From an uncultured Lachnospiraceae bacterium (GTDB lineage Bacteria > Bacillota > Clostridia > Lachnospirales > Lachnospiraceae), in contig CANQAR010000026.1 of the NCBI GenBank assembly GCA_947588845.1, forward strand, positions 1 to 40,575: a DNA stretch of 40,575 nucleotides. The letters are read 5' to 3'. Both the position numbers and the translations under genes were made by a program. The stretch's first letter is position 1; every line of letters starts with the position of its first letter. The notes below the pieces were generated by a model. The model searched no databases, was not told the origin of the DNA, and worked only from the letters and a program-made list of their open reading frames with translations. Shown piece by piece: positions 24,982-32,137 of this stretch.

Positions 24982-25093
24982 CCGACCGGAATAAAGTGGA
25001 GACGCGCACGAATTTGAAGTGGAAAAATGCCTCTTGGGCGGCGCAAATTCGGCGCAGGGAACGAGCAAAACGAAAATCGTTTTGTCGTTCCCT
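24982..25093. repeat. Intergenic repeat with REP-like palindrome, copy 2
   Basis: The block starts CCGACCGGAATAAAGTGGAG, similar to 23486-23508. It ends in the palindrome AGGGAACGAGCAAAACG...CGTTTTGTCGTTCCCT at 25056-25093, which is an inverted copy of the one at 18947-18986. It lies between the AlbA_2 gene and the kinase gene and may act as a weak terminator or simply as a repeat. Confidence 0.65.
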
Positions 25094-25127
25094 ATAATTA
25101 GAATGATGACCGGGGAGGGATATGATT

Positions 25128-26654
25128 ATGAAGAGGATAGGAATTGATATCGGAACGACGACGATCAGCGCCGTTGTACTTGAGGATGAAAACTATCGGG
25201 TGCTGGAATCCCGGACGGTTCCGGGCGGAACTTTTCTGGAGACGGGACATACCTGGGAACGCATCCAGGACGCGGAATTTATGGTCGGGAAAGCGAAAGC
25301 TGTGCTGGATGAACTGCTGAATAATCATCCGGATGCCGTCTCGATCGGTCTGACCGGACAGATGCACGGGATTTTATACCTTGACGCACAGGGAAGGGCG
25401 GTCAGCCCCCTGTATACCTGGCAGGATCAGCGCGGAAATCTGGCGGAATTTGACGGACGCTCCATGGTCGACTTGATTCATGACATCTGTCCGGAACCTG
25501 TGGCGGCAGGATATGGACTTGTCACGCATGCGTATCTGTGCCGGAAAGGACAGGTGCCTGCCGGGGCGGCGTCACTCTGCACAATCCCCGATTATTTTGG
25601 GATGGTTCTGACCGGCAGGAAAACGCCGCTTCTCCATATCAGCATGGCGGCAAGTCTCGGATTTTTTGTGTCAAAGGAAATTCTGACAGATCAGATTTTC
25701 TGTGGGACAGAAAGCGTTCCGCAGAATCGCGCTGAGGCGGAGTGGAAAATGTCGCTGACGCGACCCGCCGCAAACGGGGAATCCTGCAAAGAGGGATTCG
25801 ATGCTCGACAGAGAAAATTCCGGTTCCGCACGGAAGCGCTGGAAAAACTGGGCGCTGATCCGTCGGTTCTGCCTGAGGTGACGGATGAGTTTACCGTGCT
25901 GGGCAGCTACCGGGGCTGCAGTGTCACGGCGGCGCTCGGGGATAATCAGGCAAGTTTTCTCGGGGCAGTCGGTTTTGCGCTGGACACGGCCCTTCTGAAT
26001 GTGGGAACAGGAGGACAGATCTCGATTCTCTCGAAGCAGTTTTTTGAGGCGGAAGGCATTGAAGCGCGTCCGCTGACAAAAGACAGGTTTTTGCTGGTCG
26101 GATCTTCGCTCTGTGGCGGACGGGCGTATGCGATCCTGGAGAAATTTTTCCGGAACTATATGGCAGCGGCAGGAGCCGGGGATCAGGAGCAGTATGAGGT
26201 GATGGCGAGGCTGGTGCAGGAGGCGTATGTGAAAAAGGAGTCTGAGGCAGAAGAAGAGCGGGAAATATATGCAGAGAAGAGAGATTCTAAATTCATATAT
26301 GTAGAAACAACCTTCCACGGCACCCGCACAGATCCGGACAAACGCGGCAGCATTACAAATCTCAGTGAGGATAATTTCACACCGCAGAATCTGATCCTTG
26401 GCGTTCTGAACGGGATTGCGAGGGAATTGTACGATATGTACGTCCGAATCCATGAAGGGACAGGAATAACGGCGCGCAGACTGGTCGCGTCGGGAAACGG
26501 AGTGCGCAGAAATCCGGTGCTTCGTCAGATATTTGAAGAGATGTTCCAGGCCAGGCTGGAGCTTTCTCCATACGAGGAAGAGGCCGCCTGCGGGGCGGCC
26601 GCAAGCAGTGTGGGATTACCTGAATTTCCCATGGATTTTACAAAAACGCGATAG
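25128..26654 (+). CDS. FGGY-family carbohydrate kinase (sedoheptulokinase-like)
   Basis: The 508-residue protein has the two actin-like ATPase domains of FGGY sugar kinases. The phosphate-1 loop is GIDIGTTTISAVVL, the substrate region GLTGQMHGILYLD then YTWQDQRG, and the second ATP-binding region LNVGTGGQISIL with VASGNGVRRNPVLRQIFEEM. TGQMHGI in place of GQMHG variants suggests sedoheptulokinase-like or a related pentulose kinase; the sugar is not certain. The ATG at 25128 is chosen because CGGGGAGGG lies 8 bases before it; the ATG at 25122 is too close to that site. No sugar transporter or isomerase is adjacent. Confidence 0.75.
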   Translation: MKRIGIDIGTTTISAVVLEDENYRVLESRTVPGGTFLETGHTWERIQDAEFMVGKAKAVLDELLNNHPDAVSIGLTGQMHGILYLDAQGRAVSPLYTWQDQRGNLAEFDGRSMVDLIHDICPEPVAAGYGLVTHAYLCRKGQVPAGAASLCTIPDYFGMVLTGRKTPLLHISMAASLGFFVSKEILTDQIFCGTESVPQNRAEAEWKMSLTRPAANGESCKEGFDARQRKFRFRTEALEKLGADPSVLPEVTDEFTVLGSYRGCSVTAALGDNQASFLGAVGFALDTALLNVGTGGQISILSKQFFEAEGIEARPLTKDRFLLVGSSLCGGRAYAILEKFFRNYMAAAGAGDQEQYEVMARLVQEAYVKKESEAEEEREIYAEKRDSKFIYVETTFHGTRTDPDKRGSITNLSEDNFTPQNLILGVLNGIARELYDMYVRIHEGTGITARRLVASGNGVRRNPVLRQIFEEMFQARLELSPYEEEAACGAAASSVGLPEFPMDFTKTR

Positions 26655-26721
26655 TGAATTTTACTTTGTTTTTCTACAATGGCGATGTTTCAAAAAATTA
26701 TTTTTCTGAGGAGGAACCATT

Positions 26722-28284
26722 ATGAAAAACAAAGCGGCAGTGATCCTTCTGGCGTCGCTGGCAGCGGCAAGTGTGGGCTGTACGGCTCTTGCGGCCACGG
26801 AGCATTACAATGACAGCAGTCTTACCGGCGCGTCATCCGGATGGGATGAATGGACGGCAGGGTGGGAGGAGACAGCGGCGGACTTTACCAAAGTGTCCAT
26901 CACACCGGGCAGCGATGAGAGTGAGCTGAATTTTGCATGGTACAGCCAGAAGACAGACAGTGAAGCGACGCCGGTGGTGCATTTCGGAAAGGATCCTGAT
27001 GCGCTGGAAGCGTTTACCGGGGCAGCGGGCGATGTTAACACGGAACTGACCGGGGATGCGGCGTATGAGTACAATCATGTGACGGTTTCAGGGCTTGAAC
27101 CGGATACCACTTATTATTATACGGTAGAGAAGAACGGCGTCGAGACGGAAGCGAAGGAATATACGACGAAAAGTTTTGATACCGTGAAGATTCTGTACGT
27201 CGGTGATCCGCAGGTCGGCGCTTCCAAAGGGCAGACACAGGACGGCGGAGAACTGGCGGCGGACAACGGCGCGGCAAACACAGCCGCGCGCAATGACGGA
27301 TTTGCGTGGAACCGCACGCTGAACGCAGCACTGTCTGAAAATCCGGATCTGAATTTTATCATTTCCGCGGGCGATCAGGTGAATAAGACCGGAAATCCGA
27401 AGGAGGAAGAGTACGCGGCATATCTGGACGCGGAGGCACTGACAGGGCTGGCGGTCGCGACGACGATCGGCAATCATGATTCGCTGAATGAGGATTATTT
27501 CTATCATTTCTATAATCCGAACGCGACTGAATACGGCATGACGCAGGCCGGAGGGGATTACTATTACGCCTATGGCGACGGACTGTTCATCGTGCTGAAT
27601 ACGAACAATTACAATGTGGCGGAGCATGCGAAGGCGATTCAGGAGGCAGTCGACGCGTATCCGGACGCCATATGGAGGATTGTCACGATTCATCAGGATA
27701 TCTACGGCACCGGCCTCGATCACTCGGATACGGACGGCATGATCCTGCGCACGCAGCTTACGCCGGTGTTTGATTCTTTTGATATCGATGTCGTTCTGCA
27801 GGGACACGACCACACCTACAGCCGCTCCAAACTTCTGTACGGGGACGGACAGGAGCATCAGAGCTATGAATTTTCGCTCAATGAGGATGGTACGGATTAC
27901 GACTGGGATCACGCGACAAATACTGCCACGCAGGAAAAGATCGCGCTGAGTCCGGAAGAGGGGGATGCGGAAGGAGCGGCGGCGCTTGCCACATTCCAGG
28001 AAGACAACCTCTGCTACACGATCGAAGATGTGGACGGGAACACGGTCACGGATCCGCAGGGGACGCTGTATATGTCCGCGAACTCCGCATCCGGTTCCAA
28101 GTTCTATGAACTGATCAGCGCGCAGCAGGATTACATCGCGGCACGCAGCCAGAACTGGCTTCCGAGTTACTCTGTAATCACGATGGATGCGGACAGTTTT
28201 TCGATTGATACATACCAGCTGACAGAGGATGGCGCTGTGGAACCGATCGATGAGACGTTCACGATCGAGAAAACAGCACAGTGA
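26722..28284 (+). CDS. Secreted purple-acid-type metallophosphoesterase
   Basis: The 520-residue protein begins with a signal peptide (KNKAAVILLASLAAASVGC then TALAA) that would be cut near residue 25; the Cys with a weak lipobox makes a lipoprotein possible. An Ig-like N-terminal domain of purple acid phosphatases follows (about 50-150; VHFGKDPDALE, VSGLEPDTTYYYTVEKNG). The metallophosphoesterase core shows all metal-binding blocks: VGDPQVG, ISAGDQVN, TIGNHD, VTIHQDIYG and LQGHDHTYSR. It likely releases phosphate outside the cell. The tail has a WLPSYSVITMDADSF strand block. GAGGAGGAACC precedes the ATG, and YibE/F follows after a GC-rich hairpin. Confidence 0.9.
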   Translation: MKNKAAVILLASLAAASVGCTALAATEHYNDSSLTGASSGWDEWTAGWEETAADFTKVSITPGSDESELNFAWYSQKTDSEATPVVHFGKDPDALEAFTGAAGDVNTELTGDAAYEYNHVTVSGLEPDTTYYYTVEKNGVETEAKEYTTKSFDTVKILYVGDPQVGASKGQTQDGGELAADNGAANTAARNDGFAWNRTLNAALSENPDLNFIISAGDQVNKTGNPKEEEYAAYLDAEALTGLAVATTIGNHDSLNEDYFYHFYNPNATEYGMTQAGGDYYYAYGDGLFIVLNTNNYNVAEHAKAIQEAVDAYPDAIWRIVTIHQDIYGTGLDHSDTDGMILRTQLTPVFDSFDIDVVLQGHDHTYSRSKLLYGDGQEHQSYEFSLNEDGTDYDWDHATNTATQEKIALSPEEGDAEGAAALATFQEDNLCYTIEDVDGNTVTDPQGTLYMSANSASGSKFYELISAQQDYIAARSQNWLPSYSVITMDADSFSIDTYQLTEDGAVEPIDETFTIEKTAQ

Positions 28285-28290
28285 CAAGGA

Positions 28291-28324
28291 GCGCGCGGCA
28301 TCCGGTTCCGGATTGTCCGCGCGT
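28291..28324 (+). other. GC-rich intercistronic hairpin
   Basis: CGCGCGG pairs with CCGCGCG, and inside it TCCGG pairs with CCGGA around a TT turn. It lies 7 bases after the phosphatase stop and about 25 bases before the YibE/F start. Without a T-run it may cause partial termination or protect the upstream mRNA. Confidence 0.55.
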
Positions 28325-28348
28325 GGTTTGTCCAGAGCGGAGGAAATT

Positions 28349-29491
28349 ATGAGAATGCATCGATATGGCGGACTGCTCTCTGGAAAGACGGCGGTCCGGT
28401 GTTTTATGGCGGCGGTGATCTGTATTTTTGGAATCTGGGTTGTCAGGCTGAATCAGGTCAGCAGAACGGAACTGACGGTGAGGACCGGACAGAGTTTTGA
28501 GAAAGCGGTGGTGACAGAAATCCTTGCGGACAATCTGCAGGAGAACGGCACGCGGGTCGGGGAGCAGAAAGTGAAGGTACGGATGCTGACCGGAGAAAAG
28601 AAAGGGGAGGAACTGGAGATCACGAGCAGTTCCGGCTATCTGTTCGGCGCGGCGTGCAGACCCGGCATGAAAGTGATCGTTATGCAGAGTGTAGCCGGAG
28701 AGACTGTAATTGCCAGCGTCTATACGCAGGACAGGGAATGGGCGGTTTATCTGTTTGCGTTTCTGTATGTGGCCGCTCTCTGTCTGATCGGCGGATGGCA
28801 GGGGTTCAAAGGAAGCCTTGGTCTGATTTTCACATTCTTCTCCATGCTGTTTATCTATCTTCCATTGATCTACCGAGGGTATTCTCCGTTCTGGACCGCG
28901 GTGTTTCTCTGTTTTCTGACGACCGAGGTGACCATGTATCTGATCGGAGGGATGACCCGGAAAACGGCTGCGGCAACCTGCGGTACGGTCGCGGGAGTTG
29001 TGATTGCGGGGGCCTCTGCGCGGCTGTTCAGCCTGGCGTCCGGGATCACCGGTTATAATATTTCGGATATTGAAAGTCTTCTGACGCTCTGGAACACGAA
29101 CGGGATACAGGTGGGAGGACTGTTGTTTTCCGGTCTTCTGATTTCCGCGCTCGGAGCCGTGATGGATGTAGCGATGTCCATCAGCAGCGCTCTCTATGAA
29201 ATTTCCGCACAGAATCCGGAGTTTACCGGCAGAGAACTGTTTCTTTCCGGGATGCATATCGGCCGGGACATGATGGGGACGGACAGCAATACGCTCATAC
29301 TTGCCTTTATCGGAAGCAATGTCAGTATGCTGACGCTTGATTATGCTTACGCTTTGCCATACCAGCAGGTGATCAATTCAAACAACATAGGGATCGCCAT
29401 TATGCAGGGACTGGCAGGAAGCTTTGGCGTAGTACTGTCCGTTCCGGTGACCGTGGGAATCTGCACGGCGCTCTATCGTTCACGCAGATAA
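28349..29491 (+). CDS. YibE/F-family membrane protein
   Basis: The 380-residue protein has one N-terminal membrane helix (KTAVRCFMAAVICIFGIWVV), a soluble extracytoplasmic segment with an OB-like pattern (about residues 50-130, including KKGEELEITSSSGY), and about seven further helices. GWQGFKGSLGLIFTFFSML and the closing SNNIGIAIMQGLAGSFGVVL are typical of YibE/F proteins. The family is widespread in Firmicutes; the function is not known. The ATG at 28349 follows AGCGGAGGAAA and is preferred over an upstream frame start at 28229 inside the phosphatase gene. Coupling to the phosphatase gene is plausible because of the 64-base gap and same direction. Confidence 0.85.
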   Translation: MRMHRYGGLLSGKTAVRCFMAAVICIFGIWVVRLNQVSRTELTVRTGQSFEKAVVTEILADNLQENGTRVGEQKVKVRMLTGEKKGEELEITSSSGYLFGAACRPGMKVIVMQSVAGETVIASVYTQDREWAVYLFAFLYVAALCLIGGWQGFKGSLGLIFTFFSMLFIYLPLIYRGYSPFWTAVFLCFLTTEVTMYLIGGMTRKTAAATCGTVAGVVIAGASARLFSLASGITGYNISDIESLLTLWNTNGIQVGGLLFSGLLISALGAVMDVAMSISSALYEISAQNPEFTGRELFLSGMHIGRDMMGTDSNTLILAFIGSNVSMLTLDYAYALPYQQVINSNNIGIAIMQGLAGSFGVVLSVPVTVGICTALYRSRR

Positions 29492-29511
29492 TAAACGGTC
29501 ATGTGTCAGGA

Positions 29512-29844
29512 TCATTTCAGCAGTTCTTTGACCGCGAGCGCCGCCGAGCAGCCGGGGCAGTCGCAGTACAGCGCGCCGTTTGCCTTGATCTCCTTCGCGT
29601 GGGCGAGAAGATCCGCCGCCATTTTCTCCCCGAAAACTTTTGCGCCTGCTTCAGAGTCCGCAAACGCGATCAGCCCGTCGATTGGGGTGACGTCCTCATC
29701 AATCTCCGCCAGCAGAGCGGCCGTCGCGTTTGCCTCCCTGTCCGTGCCTTCGGCGTCGAGCCAGGCCTGTCCTGCCGCTTTCAGGTCTGCGCAGGAGGAT
29801 GAAGCCTCGATCATTTCTTTTACTTTCTGTCTGATTTCTTCCAT
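29512..29844 (-). CDS. Small helical protein with CDCPGC motif, unknown function
   Basis: The 110-residue product is mostly alpha-helical with an acidic middle (LLAEIDEDVTPIDGLIAFA) and ends CDCPGCSAALAVKELLK. The CxCPxC motif near residue 95 may bind a metal or form a redox pair. Short proteins with this layout occur in many Lachnospiraceae, and some databases give them a heat-shock (Hsp90) label that is not supported by any Hsp90 domain. ACGGAGG lies 10 bases before the ATG at 29844. It is convergent with YibE/F, with only 20 bases between the ends. Confidence 0.65.
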   Translation of the reverse strand: MEEIRQKVKEMIEASSSCADLKAAGQAWLDAEGTDREANATAALLAEIDEDVTPIDGLIAFADSEAGAKVFGEKMAADLLAHAKEIKANGALYCDCPGCSAALAVKELLK

Positions 29845-29931
29845 GAGAAACACCTCCGTTTTTCTTTGATTATAACGCTCCGAAACGGATTTGAAAATGG
29901 GTTTTATGTAAATCTTCAGGTTCTGCAGATT

Positions 29932-30531
29932 TTAGTCTCGGAAATATTTCAGCATTTGTATCAGTATGGGACTTTCTGACATCTCGTTGATATCTTTGCT
30001 GCGCTGACCGAATTGAACAAATTGTGAATTAGAGTAAAAATCATATAACTTTGGATTGCTGGCACATTCTATGTACACTGTTTTGCCGCCGATAATAAGC
30101 TGTGCTTCCTGCACTTTATGGCAGGCTATTGTCAATAGCTCTTTTCCGGGGATTGAGGCGGACAAAGCTGGATTGAAGTTTCTGCCTAATTGTGCGATTA
30201 AAGGCATAGAAATCAAATAACGGTCAAGTTCCCTGTCAAATTGGGAAAATTTTAATATACGCTTTTGAAGTGTTTTGCTTAATATGTTTCCGATAACCGC
30301 AACAAATTTGTTCGCCAAGGTAAAATATCCGACTAATTCTGGCTTTTTATTGTCAGAAAAAATAAGATAGGTCATGGCGATTCTCTGCTTGGAAAATTCA
30401 ATCGCTTTTGTATGTATGAAATTTTCAACATCTGTATTTTGCGGACACGTAAAACCAGAGAGGGTGGCTTTTAGTTTATCCTCCCCGTATGCATCGAGCA
30501 TTTCTAAAAGATTCAGCTCTATATAATCCAT
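29932..30531 (-). CDS. GNAT-fold acetyltransferase-like protein, probable toxin of a type II toxin-antitoxin pair
   Basis: The 199-residue protein shows the GNAT core. The FTLANK strand is central, IPGKELLTIACHKV takes the place of the acetyl-CoA loop and its helix, and TVYIECASNPKLYDFYSN matches the conserved ExxxNxxxxxFY end of the fold. It starts inside the last codon of the upstream 59-residue gene (TAATG), so the two are translationally coupled. GNAT toxins of this kind (TacT, AtaT) acetylate aminoacyl-tRNA; that activity is inferred from fold and context only. The local DNA is clearly more AT-rich than its neighbours, which suggests transfer. An alternative is an ordinary acetyltransferase. 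Confidence 0.7.
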   Translation of the reverse strand: MDYIELNLLEMLDAYGEDKLKATLSGFTCPQNTDVENFIHTKAIEFSKQRIAMTYLIFSDNKKPELVGYFTLANKFVAVIGNILSKTLQKRILKFSQFDRELDRYLISMPLIAQLGRNFNPALSASIPGKELLTIACHKVQEAQLIIGGKTVYIECASNPKLYDFYSNSQFVQFGQRSKDINEMSESPILIQMLKYFRD

Positions 30532-30710
30532 TACAATTCATCTCCGAAAAATGCTTTGATATCTTGTGTACCTTTTAGTTCTTTCACTTTGCAGCCGGAG
30601 GAAACAGGTTTTGAGGAAATAGAGGCAGCTTTTTCCAATGCTTTTACAAAAGCGGCGGCAGAATTTTTGTCATGGATTACAATATTTTTTTTAATACTCT
30701 GAGTTGCCAT
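30531..30710 (-). CDS. Small partner of the GNAT-like protein, probable antitoxin
   Basis: This 59-residue frame is shorter than common ORF cut-offs. It begins MATQSIKKNIVIHDKNSAAA, continues with an amphipathic helix (FVKALEKAAS) and ends DIKAFFGDEL. Its stop overlaps the toxin start by one base. AAGGGAG lies about 9 bases before the ATG, and a good promoter is just upstream. No ribbon-helix-helix motif of the TacA type was recognised, so it may be a different antitoxin class that binds through its C-terminal helix. Assignment rests on size, order, overlap and the promoter palindrome. Confidence 0.7.
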   Translation of the reverse strand: MATQSIKKNIVIHDKNSAAAFVKALEKAASISSKPVSSGCKVKELKGTQDIKAFFGDEL

Positions 30711-30744
30711 ATGCGTTCACTCCCTTCAAATTATTTTCGATATT

Positions 30745-30773
30745 AGTATAGTTCATTTTTTGAAAAATGACAA
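30745..30773 (-). promoter_or_regulatory. Promoter and operator palindrome of the toxin-antitoxin-like operon
   Basis: On the minus strand TTGTCA (30768-30773) and TATACT (30745-30750) are separated by exactly 17 bases. A perfect palindrome, TCATTTTT-tg-AAAAATGA at 30753-30770, fills the spacer and touches the -35 box. A protein bound there would block polymerase, as in autoregulated toxin-antitoxin operons. Confidence 0.7.
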
Positions 30774-30900
30774 TCTTTTTATCAGTAACCCACAGTTTTT
30801 TATAGATAACCAGTTACAGTTTACACTCTGAACCAAACGAGGAAAGGTATAAGCTATAACAAACAGCTAAAGCGTGGACAGGAACTCACGCTTGAGATAT

Positions 30901-31743
30901 TCATACCGGCTGCATCAACTTCCGGTACATCCCGGGCGAACAGCCCACCCGGTCGGAGAATATGTTGAGGAAGCTTCCGACGTTGTTGTAGCCTACTTCA
31001 TAGCTGATTTCCGCGACGGTCTTGCTGGTTCTGGCGAGAAGCGTCTTCGCCTGATCCATGCGGGTACTGATCACATAATCCATGGGCGAAAACCCTGTCT
31101 CCTTCTTGAAACGGTGGGAAAAGTAGTAGGGGCTCATGCCGACCCGGTCCGAGAGTTTCTGCAGGCTGATGCGCTCTCCTGTGTGATCGCGGATATAATG
31201 AATGGCCTGATTGATGGGATTGTCCTCCTGAATCATGGAGTCGTCTGCGTTGTTCAGAAGCTGCAGCAGCTGATAGACGCGCATGGACGTTGCAAACATA
31301 TTTTCAATGTGTCCGGTTTCATAAAACTGGACCGTATTGTAGAGCAGATTGCCGATCAGGAGATTGTTTTTGGAGCGGATCAGCGGGCCATACAGTTCCA
31401 GAATGTGGTTTGTGATCTCATGGGAATTGGAGCCGTCATAGTGCATGTAGGTGAACTCCAGACCATTTTCCGCCTGATAGTAATGCGGTCTGGAGCAGTC
31501 AAGCAGTACGACGTCTCCTTTTTCCGCGGCAAATTTCCGGTTGTCAAATTCCACATGCATGCGGCCTTCCCGGATATGGATGGCGAGAAGAGGCGGGTAG
31601 GAATCCCGCCGGTACATGTACCTGGAGGTGCAGAAGTAATGGCCGCACCATGTCATATAGAAGTAAAGCTGTTCCGCCAGCTCGGAAGGCGTAAAGGAAA
31701 AGCAAATGGACTTGTCAAGAACACCAATATCAGCACATTTCAT
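30901..31743 (-). CDS. AraC-family transcriptional regulator with cupin sensor domain
   Basis: The 280-residue protein has an N-terminal cupin-type sensing domain (about residues 20-160: YFYMTWCGHYFC, EKGDVVLLDCSRPHYYQ) and two C-terminal helix-turn-helix units (ISLQKLSDRVGMSPYYFSHR, then VAEISYEVGYNNVGSFLNIF). It probably senses a small molecule and controls the divergent methyltransferase-like gene at 32138, because the two share a 394-base region. GAAAGGAGG lies about 8 bases before its ATG. It is a full-length member, unlike the truncated AraC relative at 40001. Confidence 0.85.
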   Translation of the reverse strand: MKCADIGVLDKSICFSFTPSELAEQLYFYMTWCGHYFCTSRYMYRRDSYPPLLAIHIREGRMHVEFDNRKFAAEKGDVVLLDCSRPHYYQAENGLEFTYMHYDGSNSHEITNHILELYGPLIRSKNNLLIGNLLYNTVQFYETGHIENMFATSMRVYQLLQLLNNADDSMIQEDNPINQAIHYIRDHTGERISLQKLSDRVGMSPYYFSHRFKKETGFSPMDYVISTRMDQAKTLLARTSKTVAEISYEVGYNNVGSFLNIFSDRVGCSPGMYRKLMQPV

Positions 31744-31888
31744 TAAGAAGCCTCCTTTCTGTGAGGATCTGGGATATATTATTTTTTATCCTAACATATT
31801 TATCAGAAAATCACAATTTTAAATTCCCTAAAAAAGCAAGATTCATGAATATTTGTACAAGATACCCTATTTAAAAAGACAGAAATTT

Positions 31889-31897
31889 TGATATAAT
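31889..31897 (+). promoter_or_regulatory. Extended -10 promoter
   Basis: TGATATAAT (TGn followed by TATAAT) at 31889-31897 in AT-rich DNA is a good extended -10 element. The -35 region at about 31869 is poor (ATTTAA), as is common for extended -10 promoters or those needing an activator such as the divergent AraC protein. Confidence 0.55.
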
Positions 31898-31995
31898 ACA
31901 GCCATAAACAACAGAGGAAAAAACCTCAGCAGCAAAAGAACCACTAAGGAACAGCAGACCAGTGAAGAGAGTGTGAAGTTCCATACGGTATACAG

Positions 31996-32020
31996 ATGTG
32001 TCAAAGACACATTCTTTTTT
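31996..32020 (+). terminator. Attenuator-like terminator in the leader
   Basis: ATGTGTC at 31996-32002 and GACACAT at 32006-32012 pair perfectly around an AAA loop, then TCTTTTTT follows. This is a textbook intrinsic terminator placed 100 bases after the promoter and 118 bases before the start codon, so it may act as an attenuator. Confidence 0.65.
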
Positions 32021-32137
32021 CAGAATATTAAAAGCAACTTAATAACAGTAACATATAAAATAAAACGAAAGAAAAAATGTTTCAAAAACAAATATTTAAT
32101 GAACGAGAGCAGAGAATATCTTAAGGAGGAGAACAGA

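Larger units (their letters stand above)
31744..32137. other. 394-base divergent regulatory region with long leader
   Basis: The shared region of the AraC regulator and the methyltransferase-like gene holds an extended -10 promoter, a terminator-like hairpin in the leader and a strong ribosome binding site at about 32123. No open frame with a family signature was seen; in-frame codons from 31973 read into the gene without conserved residues. Confidence 0.6.

Noticed and set aside
27088-28287. Open frame of about 400 residues on the minus strand opposite the phosphatase gene
   Set aside because: It is the antisense shadow of the phosphatase gene, whose protein has all expected motifs; the opposite frame is arginine- and isoleucine-rich without motifs.
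28259-29257. Minus-strand open frame opposite YibE/F
   Set aside because: Antisense shadow with low-complexity, arginine- and glutamine-rich composition and no start signal.
31973-32137. Upstream extension of the methyltransferase-like gene from a GTG at 31973
   Set aside because: The extension crosses a terminator-like hairpin and encodes lysine/phenylalanine-rich sequence; AAGGAGG before the ATG at 32138 gives a much better start.
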